Shown here in pieces: positions 29,232 to 38,611 of a DNA stretch of 64,000 nucleotides. Under the pieces are notes generated by a model that was not told the DNA's origin, made no database searches, and saw only the letters and a list, made by a program, of their open reading frames with translations. Made by a program: the position numbers and the translations under genes. The stretch comes from Pontibacterium sinense (GTDB lineage: Bacteria; Pseudomonadota; Gammaproteobacteria; Pseudomonadales; Balneatricaceae): assembly GCF_015209595.1 (NCBI RefSeq), contig NZ_JADEYS010000015.1, forward strand, positions 1 to 64,000, in the 5' to 3' direction. Position 1 is the first letter of the stretch. Each line of letters opens with the position of its first letter.

Positions 29232-30095
29232 ATGTCTGAGCAACATTGGATTTTAACGGCCCATTGCCCCAGTCAGTTGGGTACTGTCGACGCAGTAACG
29301 GGCTTACTCTATCAACAAGGTCAGTACATCACTGACCTGCAATCGTTCGATGACCGCTTGCATCAGCACTTTTTTATCCGCGCACAATTCCGACCGGAAA
29401 ATGAATTTGATGAACAGGCGTTTCGTGATGCTTTTCAGGTACGGGCCGAGAAGTATGGTATGGAGTGGACGCTCAGCCCCAGTGATTTGAAATACAAAGT
29501 CGTAATCATGGTTTCAAAATTTGATCACTGCCTGAATGATCTGCTGTATCGCTATCGCACCGGCCAGCTCCCCATTGAGATCCCAGCCATTATCTCCAAC
29601 CACCCTGATCTGAAAGCACTGGCAGACTGGCACAACATCCCCTATTACCACCTACCGATTACTGCAGAAACCAAGGCCCAGCAAGAAGCGGATGTATGGA
29701 AAATCATCTGTGACAGTCAGGCCGATCTGGTCGTACTCGCCCGCTACATGCAAGTTTTGTCTGAAGATATGTGTGCCAAGCTATCTGGACGCGCGATCAA
29801 TATTCACCACTCCTTGCTCCCTGGATTCAAAGGCGCACGCCCTTACCATCAAGCCTATGAAAAAGGGGTTAAACTGGTCGGCGCGACAGCCCACTATGTG
29901 AATACTGATCTGGACGAAGGCCCGATTATCACCCAGGGCATAGAGCCCGTCGATCATACCTATTATCCGGAAGATCTGACCGCCAAAGGGCGTGATATCG
30001 AATGTGTCACCCTCGCCCGCGCCGTGCGTTATCACATAGAACGACGCCTGTTCCTGCATAGCAAACGCTGCATTGTATTTGCCGATTCACAGTGA
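29232..30095 (+). CDS. purU: Formyltetrahydrofolate deformylase
   Basis: PurU hydrolyses 10-formyl-THF to THF and formate, supplying formate for PurT and balancing one-carbon pools. The 287-aa protein has an N-terminal ACT domain (about 1-80) and a formyltransferase-fold domain with INIHHSLLPGFKGARPYHQA and HYVNTDLDEGPIITQG, containing the catalytic His and Asp region. AGGAG lies eight bases before this ATG and five before the preceding ATG, so the start could be one codon earlier. Confidence 0.95.
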   Translation: MSEQHWILTAHCPSQLGTVDAVTGLLYQQGQYITDLQSFDDRLHQHFFIRAQFRPENEFDEQAFRDAFQVRAEKYGMEWTLSPSDLKYKVVIMVSKFDHCLNDLLYRYRTGQLPIEIPAIISNHPDLKALADWHNIPYYHLPITAETKAQQEADVWKIICDSQADLVVLARYMQVLSEDMCAKLSGRAINIHHSLLPGFKGARPYHQAYEKGVKLVGATAHYVNTDLDEGPIITQGIEPVDHTYYPEDLTAKGRDIECVTLARAVRYHIERRLFLHSKRCIVFADSQ

Positions 30096-30116
30096 AACAC
30101 TGCGCCCAGAAAGCCT

Positions 30117-32039
30117 CTAGTCACTGACCAGAGGCTGCTCGCCTTTTGGATCGGGGAAGTGGGTGCGGCTGCCATTTGCACCCAACACACTGATGGAGAT
30201 TGGTTGACCTTCCGGTCCTAAGCAAACCAACCCCAAACCGCTGCCGTTGTGCAGATGATTAGGTTCCTCTGTTGGACGCCGGGCTTTGATACGCATATGA
30301 CGGCGCTTAGTAAACCAGTTCAGCGGTGAGCGGCTACCGTAGAGCATTCGGTTAATACGATCTAACCAGGGCAACAATTTAGGCGGAAACTCGTTCTTCA
30401 TCCCACTACAGGTAATCTGCCAGATGCTCGGGCTGTTCTTCCGATGACGGACCACGACATCGTAGACAAACGAGTAATGTACATCCCCTGAGAGGATCAC
30501 AAAGTTCTGCGGTGTTTTCGGATGACGGATAATATTCAGCAAAGTACTGGCTGAACCCGGATGCGCCATCCAGTTTTCCGCATCCACCGTCAACGCGTGA
30601 CCAAAATAGGTAAATACACGCTGGATGGTTTCTATCAGTTTTACACCAAAAATCGGGGCAGGTGACACGATGACAACGGCCGACTCGTCAATCAACTCCT
30701 GCTGCAGTTCAGACATTGCCTCCCAATCCATCAATCCGGACGGTTTGGACAAGCTATTCTCCGACCACCAACGGTGGGTACGGGTGTCCAGCACCACCAA
30801 CTTTGGCGATGTGGGCAACGTATAGTGCCAATGCCCGAAATCCAGCAAACAATCGATCAACGCATTGTGCTGTTTACTGTCCGGCGTATCGAAATAGTTA
30901 CGCACAGACGGTAGCACCTCATCCGTGAAATGCTGCGGCGCATTACCCCAGCCCTGACATACCCAATAACCAATCAATGCATTACCGATGATCCGGCGAG
31001 AGAAGGGATGACCATAAGCTGCGTCCTCCCAACCACGTGTCAGATTCCAATCATCTGTCACATCATGATCATCAAAGATCATATATACCGGTAAGTGAGC
31101 CATCGCCCGCTGCACCCGCGGCAAACCTTCAGCAAAATGCGCGAGCTGCTTCTGCTCTTCCAGATAGCGGTCACGGTAATTTTCGTCGACATCACTCACA
31201 TTCGTTTTTACATACGCCCACAATGAGGGTGACCATACCAGCAGGTACATCGCCAACACTTCACCTAGCGTAATCAAATGATTATGCGCCCCGTCTGCGG
31301 TGAATATCGGCTTTTTCGCGCCCCCAAAGAATTTATCCCGAAGCGTTTCGTTGGCTCGATTGTGAGGCAGCAGATTCTCGCGCTGATAGTAACAACAGGT
31401 ATTACGATACAGCTCTTCACTGTCGTTAACCGTTGCACCGCTCAGGGTTTCACTCTGCAGCCCCAACAACTCAATAACCTGGTGAATGGCCGTCAACATG
31501 GGACCTGCCACATCGTCGGCGTAGATCTGATCGCCGCTCATCAATAGCAGCGCGGGACGTTCCTCGGCATTTTGCACCGACGACTGCAAAACCAGATCAG
31601 CCTGCAACAAGCCATCATCGCTGGGGTAGTGAGGCTTACGACAGGAACCGTGCAGGACCTTGTCCAATCGGGACTTAATCACCAGTGAAGGTCGAGCCTC
31701 TCCGGGATAAAGCAACGTCGGTTGTAACTGCGCTAATCCTTGGGTGCCCTCACCACCTGAAAACTTCAGATCATATTCAAAGCGCTCCCCTAACGGTAAT
31801 CGGCTATTGGGTGTCACATTAACCAGATAGACATATGCTCGCTCACCAATGGGCAGTATCTCAGTGTTCGAACCGTTCAGCGGGTAACTTTCAACTGCAT
31901 CATCGTCTCTATATAGCTCCAGCACCGCCTCGACCTGCCGGGAACATACAAACCAAAGCACCATCTGTTCCGGCTGCAACCGTCTTACCACGGGTCCTGC
32001 TATAAGTTCCGGTAACGCATCAACCATAATGACTTCCAT
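30117..32039 (-). CDS. PhoD-like alkaline phosphatase / metallophosphatase
   Basis: A 640-aa protein of the PhoD-like metallophosphoesterase family. Metal-binding blocks are LLMSGDQIYADDVAGP at about 167-182, MIFDDHDVTDDWNL near 318 and LSGDVHYSFVYDV near 515. There is no signal peptide, so it is probably cytoplasmic, unlike secreted PhoD. An ATG four codons downstream (32027) is an equally good start. Substrate unknown. It converges on purU, leaving only 21 bases between them. Confidence 0.87.
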   Translation of the reverse strand: MEVIMVDALPELIAGPVVRRLQPEQMVLWFVCSRQVEAVLELYRDDDAVESYPLNGSNTEILPIGERAYVYLVNVTPNSRLPLGERFEYDLKFSGGEGTQGLAQLQPTLLYPGEARPSLVIKSRLDKVLHGSCRKPHYPSDDGLLQADLVLQSSVQNAEERPALLLMSGDQIYADDVAGPMLTAIHQVIELLGLQSETLSGATVNDSEELYRNTCCYYQRENLLPHNRANETLRDKFFGGAKKPIFTADGAHNHLITLGEVLAMYLLVWSPSLWAYVKTNVSDVDENYRDRYLEEQKQLAHFAEGLPRVQRAMAHLPVYMIFDDHDVTDDWNLTRGWEDAAYGHPFSRRIIGNALIGYWVCQGWGNAPQHFTDEVLPSVRNYFDTPDSKQHNALIDCLLDFGHWHYTLPTSPKLVVLDTRTHRWWSENSLSKPSGLMDWEAMSELQQELIDESAVVIVSPAPIFGVKLIETIQRVFTYFGHALTVDAENWMAHPGSASTLLNIIRHPKTPQNFVILSGDVHYSFVYDVVVRHRKNSPSIWQITCSGMKNEFPPKLLPWLDRINRMLYGSRSPLNWFTKRRHMRIKARRPTEEPNHLHNGSGLGLVCLGPEGQPISISVLGANGSRTHFPDPKGEQPLVSD

Positions 32040-32251
32040 ACTGCCTGTTTTATCAGTGAGTTAGGGTAAGCATATCGAAGCTTACGACCAAACACATCGC
32101 CCTCAGTTCAATCTATGAATAGTAATCTAATTTCGTTAATCAAAACTGAATCAAGAGAGCTTTACTGATATTGAGTAATATTCAGTCAATGGTTTCGCAC
32201 ACCGGCCGATAACATGTGATACTGCCAAGAATCGCCAAAGAGAAGATAGGT

Positions 32252-32902
32252 ATGAGCATCAATAATTTCGGCCAGTCCGTATCTGTACAAGCCAAACAAT
32301 CCGACAAACCGCAGCCATTTGGACAACATGTGTCGCAACAGGCCCATGAAAAGAATGAAGCGAAGCGGGCTGAGCGAGCGGAAAGCACTGCATCAATGAC
32401 ACCTCAGCAGCAGGCTAAAACAGAACTTAACCGCTCAATCGTAGAAGCCGCATTGCAAGTAAAAATCAACGCTGGCAATGACTCTCTGGCACTTGTATTC
32501 AAAGCCGCAACAGAGAAAATCAACGAGATTCTGGAGCCTGATTTGGGACCCCGAGCGCTGGACAATGCGGTGGAGAGTGGACTCGATGTATCCCCTGAAG
32601 CCACTGCAGATCGCATTGTGTCACTCACTACGGGATTGTTTTCACGTTTTCAGGAAGCCAACCCGGAGCTACAAGGCAGTGAACTGGTAGATCACTTCAC
32701 CGATGTCATCGGGGGCGGTATCTTGCAAGGCTTTGGCGAAGCACGTGAAATACTCGACGGCCTGGGTGCATTGACGGATGATGTTGCCGGAAATATTGAC
32801 CAAACCTATGATCTGGTTGTCGAGAAACTGGAACAGTTCCGATTGGATAATGGTGGCTCTGAACGATCAGACACCAGTGCGGACTCAAACGTCACTGAAT
32901 AA
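32252..32902 (+). CDS. DUF5610-domain protein
   Basis: A 216-aa hydrophilic protein. The first 65 residues are Gln/Lys/Glu-rich and probably disordered. The rest is helical with AALQVKINAGNDSLALVFKA, LDVSPEATADRIVSLTTGLF and GGILQGFGEAREIL, which match the DUF5610 family. No signal peptide is seen. The start ATG at 32252 is favoured over an earlier non-ATG codon by GAGAAG upstream. Function unknown; the family occurs in marine gammaproteobacteria and Pseudomonas. Confidence 0.82.
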   Translation: MSINNFGQSVSVQAKQSDKPQPFGQHVSQQAHEKNEAKRAERAESTASMTPQQQAKTELNRSIVEAALQVKINAGNDSLALVFKAATEKINEILEPDLGPRALDNAVESGLDVSPEATADRIVSLTTGLFSRFQEANPELQGSELVDHFTDVIGGGILQGFGEAREILDGLGALTDDVAGNIDQTYDLVVEKLEQFRLDNGGSERSDTSADSNVTE

Positions 32903-32961
32903 TCTAACGATAAGGCCTGACAGAGGATAAGCCCTATTCTCTGTCAGCTGCATCTCACTAT

Positions 32962-34182
32962 TTAGGAGACAACGACCTGATTTCTGCCTTGCGCCTTCGC
33001 CAGATACAACGCGCGATCTGCCCGATGCACGGTATCTTCAAACGTCTTGTCTTCATCATTGACGACTGATGTCCCTACGCTAATCGTAACTTGTGTCTCA
33101 CAGACATCACATTTCAGAGAACGTTCGGCGATACCTTCGCAAATACGTTCAGCCACGGCATTCGCATCATCCGTCCCACCACCGGGAAGTACGACAATAA
33201 ACTCCTCACCACCGTAACGTCCGACTAAACTGTAACTTCGCATCTCTTCGCTGAGATACTGTGCAACTAACCTTAATACCTGATCGCCAGCTACATGCCC
33301 ATAGGTATCATTGATAGCTTTGAAGTTATCAATATCAATCATCATCACGCTGAACGGTGCATACTCCGCCCCAACAGACTGACGGCGATAACGATCAAAC
33401 TCCTTGGCGCCCTGCAAAGCGATCTCACGTCGATTGAACAAGCCTGTCAGTGAATCCCTTATAGCTAGGTAGTGCAGGCGTTCCTGAGCTTGTAATAAGC
33501 GCCGCACGGCTGTCCGTAAAAAGCCATATGCGATTGAAAACACGACGGCCAATACCAATGCCAACACGCCAACAGACATGACGACGCCTTTTATCACTTC
33601 ATCTCTAAAGGGCGTCGTATCCTGATAGATCTCAAAACAACCAACTATCTGCCCAGCGGGATTGATAATCGGCACATAGGTTTCCACCACATCCACATCA
33701 AATCGCGTTTCTGACGACATATCCTGAAATGATTCTTTAGTTTGCAGCTTAGAACTGGCATTGCCTGAAAGCGCCTGCATCAGGTCAGGGTTACCATGAT
33801 TTGACTGGCCGATAATCGAGTGATCTGTACTGTACAAAACGATTCCGTTCAACGAAAACACCTTCACTTTCAACACCCCATGAGGCGAAAGGAATTGATT
33901 CATTCGTTGATCCAGTTCTGTCAGCGCGGCATCATCCAACAATAAAGTGGACTGCATCAGATTGTCAGCAGGCAACAGGAATCGATCTTCTACCGCAATG
34001 ATTAGTTCACTAATGCGTATCGCATCCTCACGAGATACTTTTTCCACATAACCACGATACAACCAATGCGTACCAAGAATAGAAGCGCCCAGGATAAGGC
34101 AGGTAGAGATAATCGCTACGACTTGGAGTAGACGGATCAGTTTTTGGGGATTTTGATCGACAAGATCGTTCATACGGCACAT
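32962..34182 (-). CDS. Membrane-bound diguanylate cyclase
   Basis: A roughly 406-aa protein with two transmembrane helices (about 15-38 and 195-220) flanking a periplasmic sensor region. The C-terminal GGDEF domain carries the active motif GRYGGEEFIVVLPGG and RDSLTGLFNRREI. It should make cyclic di-GMP from GTP. The RXXD inhibitory site is absent before the motif. The start is uncertain: ATG 34182 has AAGAG seven bases upstream, while the upstream ATG at 34212 and downstream ATG at 34173 lack ribosome sites. Sensor signal unknown. Confidence 0.92.
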   Translation of the reverse strand: MCRMNDLVDQNPQKLIRLLQVVAIISTCLILGASILGTHWLYRGYVEKVSREDAIRISELIIAVEDRFLLPADNLMQSTLLLDDAALTELDQRMNQFLSPHGVLKVKVFSLNGIVLYSTDHSIIGQSNHGNPDLMQALSGNASSKLQTKESFQDMSSETRFDVDVVETYVPIINPAGQIVGCFEIYQDTTPFRDEVIKGVVMSVGVLALVLAVVFSIAYGFLRTAVRRLLQAQERLHYLAIRDSLTGLFNRREIALQGAKEFDRYRRQSVGAEYAPFSVMMIDIDNFKAINDTYGHVAGDQVLRLVAQYLSEEMRSYSLVGRYGGEEFIVVLPGGGTDDANAVAERICEGIAERSLKCDVCETQVTISVGTSVVNDEDKTFEDTVHRADRALYLAKAQGRNQVVVS

Positions 34183-34368
34183 CTGAAAACTCTTATGAAT
34201 CCCAGGTAGCATGATTCAGGAGAGCGTTCCATGTCCCCCTGTTTTCAAAACAACTGCTGAAACGCCTATGCTATCGCCTGAACATCAAATGTATAGTCTT
34301 TCTTCGTGATACTTTGGCCTCAACCCAACCTTTAGCCAAAATTTGATTACTCACTGAACAACACCCAC

Positions 34369-34393
34369 AAAAAAGCCGCTACATGAGCGGCTT
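34369..34393 (-). terminator. Rho-independent terminator
   Basis: Stem AAGCCGCT/AGCGGCTT with a five-base loop is followed on the minus strand by six T residues. It lies about 26 bases beyond the stop of the 61-aa protein gene. Confidence 0.88.
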
Positions 34394-34418
34394 TCAGTGT
34401 GAAAAGCGATTAGGGTAT

Positions 34419-34604
34419 TCAGTGAAGCTCGTCGTATTTCTTACGAATAGCGACCAGCTGCGGCTGAATATCCAGCGGCGCGTAATTCATGGCCTGTTCA
34501 AACAGGTCCTTATTCTCCTCCGACAGGCGCTCTTCTTCTGACATTGCTGACAGCTTTTGCATCGCTTCAATAAATTTTGGATGCGCATTACCTAATTCTG
34601 ACAT
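34419..34604 (-). CDS. 61-aa conserved-looking small protein
   Basis: A short helical, charged protein (MSELGNAHPKFIEAMQKLSA then MSEEERLSEENKDLFEQAMN). It has one of the strongest ribosome sites in the window, AGGAGGG eight bases upstream, and its own terminator, so it is a real gene. No domain is recognised and no function can be inferred. Confidence 0.75.
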   Translation of the reverse strand: MSELGNAHPKFIEAMQKLSAMSEEERLSEENKDLFEQAMNYAPLDIQPQLVAIRKKYDELH

Positions 34605-34702
34605 AAACGAGCCCTCCTATCAGTGGCAACGTGATATGCACATTCTAGCCAAAAGCCGTACCAATGTAAGCCCCACCCCGCAAGAAAAAGGCAGGCTGTA
34701 CG

Positions 34703-35155
34703 TCACTCAGAGGACTGCTCACGTCTACCCAGCATAATCACGATAAAGCTGATCACTTCGTCGCCATGCTGGTTAAAGCCTCGAAATTGAATCCGCAGAA
34801 TCCCTCGATCGGGTTTGGAGCGAGAAGGTTTTACCGTGAGGATTTGTGCCGTTGTGCGGATCGTATCGCCCGGCCTGACAGGTGCCAGAAAGCGCAACTC
34901 GTCAATACCCGGGCCACCCATACTGACAGTCTGAAAGACGCCTGACTGCACAACCATACGAAAACACAGCGCAAGTGTCTGAAAACCGCTTGAGATCAAA
35001 CCGCCGTATGGACTTTCCGATGCCGCCTGCGCATCGATATGGAATGGCTGAGGATCATAGGTTAACGCGAAATCCAATATTTGCCCTTCGCTTAAGGTAA
35101 AGCCGGGGGCTTTGAACAGGTCACCTTCGGAAAAGTCATCCAGATAACGATCCAT
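34703..35155 (-). CDS. MaoC-type (R)-specific enoyl-CoA hydratase family protein
   Basis: A 150-aa hot-dog fold protein. The family active-site block is present as TYDPQPFHIDAQAASES, with the catalytic Asp/His pair in DPQPFH, followed by YGGLISSGFQT and FLAPVRPGDTI. It probably hydrates or dehydrates acyl-CoA substrates; the exact substrate is unknown. AAGGAG precedes the ATG. It is separate from the neighbouring genes. Confidence 0.87.
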   Translation of the reverse strand: MDRYLDDFSEGDLFKAPGFTLSEGQILDFALTYDPQPFHIDAQAASESPYGGLISSGFQTLALCFRMVVQSGVFQTVSMGGPGIDELRFLAPVRPGDTIRTTAQILTVKPSRSKPDRGILRIQFRGFNQHGDEVISFIVIMLGRREQSSE

Positions 35156-35344
35156 ATCCGTGCTCCTTTGTTATTTTTATAGGGGATGTTGTCGCGGGAA
35201 AGAGAGTTTTCAGTTGTCGTATTTTATACCGTCAACATAGGCAACGGTGAACAGAGAGTACTGGTTACCCATCTGGCTACAGACAATATCAATGCGCTGG
35301 AAACGAGTATAGAACGGTATCGTTACGTTCTAAACGTGGAAATA

Positions 35345-35365
35345 AAAAGGGGGAGCAAGCTCCCC
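35345..35365 (-). terminator. Terminator downstream of the SDR gene
   Basis: Stem GGGGAGC/GCTCCCC with an AA loop (probably opening to four bases) is followed on the minus strand by CTTTTTATTT. It lies about 157 bases beyond the SDR stop. Confidence 0.7.
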
Positions 35366-35478
35366 AAGTGACGTACCAACAGAGTACTAGTGCAGTTAAC
35401 GGCACTATAACAACGGTCGTCTTTCAGCTAACAAGCAAAGAACCTGTATAACCTGCAAAGTTCTTCAGGGTGAAACGG

Positions 35479-35513
35479 TGGAATCTACGCATCAGCCCAG
35501 ATCGTAGATTCCA
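35479..35513 (-). other. Stem-loop immediately after the SDR gene stop
   Basis: A perfect 11-base stem (TGGAATCTACG/CGTAGATTCCA) with a 13-base loop, nine bases downstream of the SDR stop, and no T run. It may protect the 3' end of the SDR message or be processed; not a typical terminator. Confidence 0.6.
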
Positions 35514-35521
35514 GAATATCT

Positions 35522-36283
35522 TCAGATACGCAGACCACCGTCCATCTCAACGATGCGGCCGGTGAAGAATTCATTTTCGATGATGTACTGCAACGTGTGA
35601 GACATCTCTTCCACTTCGCCTAAACGGCGCAGCGGTACCGCAGAAACCATGCGATCAATCGCATCCGGCTTCATCTGAGCCGTCATTTCAGTCGCAATAA
35701 CACCCGGTGCAATACCGCCAACACGAATACCAAAGCGTGCCAGCTCACGGGACCAGCTCACCGCCATTGTTGCCACACCCGCTTTGGTTGCGGAATAGTT
35801 GGTTTGGCCCATATTGCCCGCACGAGAAACGGAAGAGATGTTGACGATCACCCCACCTTTACCCTGCTCAGCCATGATGCCAGCCGCCTCACGACCACAC
35901 AGGAAGGTACCGGTCATGTTGACGGTCAGGACAGATTCCCACTTATCCAACGCCATTTTGCCAACCAGCTTGCCGTCTTTCATTTTGATCAGCATGCCAT
36001 CGCGCATCAGACCCGCGTTATTCACCAGACCATTGATCTCACCGAACTCTTCTTTGATCTGAGCAAAAGTGCTTTCTACAGCAGGCTCATCAGTGATATT
36101 GCAGATGTAACCACGCGCTTCACCGCCCAGCTCCTGACACTGGCCGATAGCCTGATCCAACGCTTCCTGATCCAGATCGATCAGCGCCAGCTTGCCGCCC
36201 TGTTTTGCCAGATGCTCGGCCATCGCACGACCCAGACCACGACCACCACCGGTGATTACAAAAACACTGTCTTTAACCTGCAT
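35522..36283 (-). CDS. SDR-family oxidoreductase (FabG-like)
   Basis: A 253-aa NAD(P)-dependent short-chain dehydrogenase. The cofactor motif is TGGGRGLGRAMAE (residues 11-23). NNAG is near residue 88, the catalytic Ser lies in NISSVSRAG and the Tyr-X3-Lys in NYSATKAG. It resembles FabG/3-hydroxyacyl-CoA dehydrogenases. A LiuR-type palindrome and an oriented TWAGGGAA motif upstream suggest it belongs to the branched-chain regulon, possibly acting on a hydroxyacyl-CoA of isoleucine breakdown; that is inference. AGGAG precedes the ATG. Confidence 0.9.
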   Translation of the reverse strand: MQVKDSVFVITGGGRGLGRAMAEHLAKQGGKLALIDLDQEALDQAIGQCQELGGEARGYICNITDEPAVESTFAQIKEEFGEINGLVNNAGLMRDGMLIKMKDGKLVGKMALDKWESVLTVNMTGTFLCGREAAGIMAEQGKGGVIVNISSVSRAGNMGQTNYSATKAGVATMAVSWSRELARFGIRVGGIAPGVIATEMTAQMKPDAIDRMVSAVPLRRLGEVEEMSHTLQYIIENEFFTGRIVEMDGGLRI

Positions 36284-36346
36284 AGAAACTCTCCTGCTTA
36301 TATGCCTGACAGATCTGCAACCTGCCGAGCAACTTATTCTTTACTC

Positions 36347-36360
36347 TTACGTTAACGTAA
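36347..36360. promoter_or_regulatory. LiuR-type operator upstream of the SDR gene
   Basis: Perfect 14-base palindrome TTACGTTAACGTAA. It is identical to the copy before the thiolase gene and nearly identical to the site before liuR, matching the LiuR operator pattern I know from proteobacteria. It lies 64 bases upstream of the ATG and downstream of the putative promoter motif at 36398-36413, where a repressor would block transcription. Confidence 0.75.
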
Positions 36361-36397
36361 ATTTATATCGTGTTTTAACGCGGATTGCGAGGAAAAA

Positions 36398-36413
36398 TAA
36401 GTATTTTCCCTAA
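36398..36413 (-). promoter_or_regulatory. TWAGGGAA motif copy, SDR gene promoter
   Basis: Minus-strand TTAGGGAAAATACTTA running into TTTTTCC, with a possible -10 TATTTT-like sequence. It lies about 38 bases upstream of the LiuR-type palindrome and points toward the SDR gene. Confidence 0.5.
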
Positions 36414-36558
36414 TATTTTTGAATATCCAAATATTCAGCGTTAAAGCGATAGAGAAAGCGTCGGCACCGTCCTAGCAAACGAGCCAACGCAGGGGGACAT
36501 CGGTACGGTTCAAGCCTCAGAGTTACCCCTCAGGCTTAAACCAAACGGGTATGATCAA

Positions 36559-38451
36559 TTACTTGGTCATGCCCGCATCGGCCATCAGAGCGGTAATCTC
36601 TGGCAGGATAGTTTCGTCATCAATAGTCGATGGCATTTTGTACTCTTCCTGAGCCGCAATCTTACGCAGGATAGCGCGCAGAATCTTACCGGAACGGGTT
36701 TTCGGCAGACGCTGCACAACCAAAGCGCGTCGGAAGCAGGCCAAAGCACCTACTTGTTCACGCACCATCTGCACCAACTCAGCCTCGATCTGTGCATCTT
36801 CAATATCTTCACCGGCTTTCAGCACGATCAGACCCACCGGAAGCTGACCTTTCAGCTCGTCATTCATACCAATGACAGCACATTCGGCAACGGCTGGATG
36901 AGCAGATACCACCTCTTCCATTTCACCGGTAGAAAGACGGTGACCCGATACGTTGATCACATCATCGGTACGACCCGTAATGTAGATGTATCCATCATCG
37001 TCCTTATATCCGCCATCACCGGTGTGGTAGTAACCCGGGAACGCGTCCAGATAAGAGCTGACATAGCGATCATTGTTATTCCAGATACTCCAGGCAACAC
37101 CCGGTGGCATTGGCAATTTCACACAGATATTACCTGCATCACCGTCCGCCATTTCAGTGCCTTCGCCATCCAACACACGAATGTCATAACCTGGGATTGG
37201 CTTATTGGTGGAGCCCAGACGTGCATCCGATGGATTATCCCAACCCATCATTGGCGCCGTCATTGGCCAGCCAGTTTCGGTCTGCCACCAGTGATCGATA
37301 ACCGGTACTTTCAACAGATCGGACAACCAATGGAAGGTAGAGGAATCCAGCTTCTCTCCGGCCACAAAGACCCATTTCAGGCTGCTCAGATCATATTTCT
37401 TAGATAGCGCCCCTTCTGGGTCTTCTTTGCGGATAGCACGGAATGCCGTTGGCGCACAGAACATAGAGTTCACTTTGTACTCTTCCATCACCCGCCAGAA
37501 CGTACCGGCATCCGGGTTACGGATCGGCTTACCTTCGAAGAAGATCGAGCTGCATCCGCCCATCAGCGGACCGTAGACGATAAAGGAGTGACCCACCACC
37601 CAACCGATATCGGATGCGCCCCACCACACATCACCGGCTTCCATACCGTATACATTGTTCAGCGCGTAACTCAGCGCAACAGCATGACCACCGTTGTCAC
37701 GCACAATGCCTTTTGGCTGACCCGTGGTACCAGAGGTGTACAGGATATAAAGAGGATCAGAACCTTTCACGGCAACACATGCAGCAGGCTGAACACCTTC
37801 CTGAATCTGATACCAGTCCAGATCACGTGCGTTGTTCATCTCAGCTGTGATCATCTGACGCTGACAAACGACGGTGTTCTGTGGCTTGTGAGTGGCCAGT
37901 TCAATCGCCTGATCAACCAGTGGCTTGTAGGCAATTTTCTTTTCAAATTCGATACCGCAGGACGCGGTCAGGATCATCTTCGGGCTGGCATCATCAATAC
38001 GAATCGCCATTTCTGCCGGCGCAAAACCGCCAAATACAACAGAGTGGATCGCACCCAGACGGGCACATGCTAGCATTGCTACAGCCGCTTCAGGGATCAT
38101 CGGCATGTAAATGAGGATGGTGTCGCCTTTCTCCACACCTTGTGCTTTTAAAGCACCGGCGAAGTTAGCAACCTTATCCTGCAGCTGGCTATAAGTGATA
38201 GCGTCTTTGGTGCCTGACGCAGGTGAATCATAATAGAGTGCAACTTGCTCACCACGACCGTTTTCAACATGGTAGTCTACGGCCAAATAGCAGCTGTTCA
38301 ACTCACCATCCGGGTACCAGCTGTAGGTTCCGAATTCCGTTTTTTCCAGTGTGGTTTCTGGTTTTTTGAACCAGGCGATGCGATCAGCCTGCCCAGCCCA
38401 ATAGGCTTCCGTGTTATCTAACGCAGCCTGATATTCATCGTTGTATCCCAT
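36559..38451 (-). CDS. prpE: Propionyl-CoA synthetase PrpE
   Basis: A 630-aa acyl-adenylate enzyme that activates propionate to propionyl-CoA. It has the AMP-binding motif ILYTSGTTGQPKGIVRDNGG near 240, the family-specific VWWGASDIGWVVGHSFIVYG, and the C-terminal acetylation/catalytic lysine in RLPKTRSGKILRAILRKIA. The N-terminal DUF3448 region supports PrpE rather than Acs. GAGGT precedes the ATG. It lies about 160 bases after mmsB, whose pathway yields propionyl-CoA. A prp methylcitrate cluster is not seen here. Confidence 0.93.
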   Translation of the reverse strand: MGYNDEYQAALDNTEAYWAGQADRIAWFKKPETTLEKTEFGTYSWYPDGELNSCYLAVDYHVENGRGEQVALYYDSPASGTKDAITYSQLQDKVANFAGALKAQGVEKGDTILIYMPMIPEAAVAMLACARLGAIHSVVFGGFAPAEMAIRIDDASPKMILTASCGIEFEKKIAYKPLVDQAIELATHKPQNTVVCQRQMITAEMNNARDLDWYQIQEGVQPAACVAVKGSDPLYILYTSGTTGQPKGIVRDNGGHAVALSYALNNVYGMEAGDVWWGASDIGWVVGHSFIVYGPLMGGCSSIFFEGKPIRNPDAGTFWRVMEEYKVNSMFCAPTAFRAIRKEDPEGALSKKYDLSSLKWVFVAGEKLDSSTFHWLSDLLKVPVIDHWWQTETGWPMTAPMMGWDNPSDARLGSTNKPIPGYDIRVLDGEGTEMADGDAGNICVKLPMPPGVAWSIWNNNDRYVSSYLDAFPGYYHTGDGGYKDDDGYIYITGRTDDVINVSGHRLSTGEMEEVVSAHPAVAECAVIGMNDELKGQLPVGLIVLKAGEDIEDAQIEAELVQMVREQVGALACFRRALVVQRLPKTRSGKILRAILRKIAAQEEYKMPSTIDDETILPEITALMADAGMTK

Positions 38452-38611
38452 TGTTCAACCTCGTTTATTTTTTTTATAGAAGTTGGCACTACGGCGTGGA
38501 TTCAGTCATTCATACATATCAATTGGACCGATTCCCACAGTGCCGCGAGGAACTGTCTGCCTGCCTCCGGTCTTCGAAAGCAGGCAAGTATTTATAATTA
38601 TGTGAGCCGGA

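Larger units (their letters stand above)
35156..35521. other. Intergenic interval with two hairpins
   Basis: About 365 bases between the MaoC gene start and the SDR gene stop. It contains two stem-loops downstream of the SDR gene (35345-35365 and 35479-35513). A 61-codon plus-strand frame at 35186-35371 runs through the terminator hairpin and has no ribosome site, so I do not accept it as a gene. Confidence 0.5.

Noticed and set aside
35186-35371. 61-codon plus-strand frame in the SDR-MaoC gap
   Set aside because: It has no ribosome site and runs into the terminator hairpin of the SDR gene; no family features.
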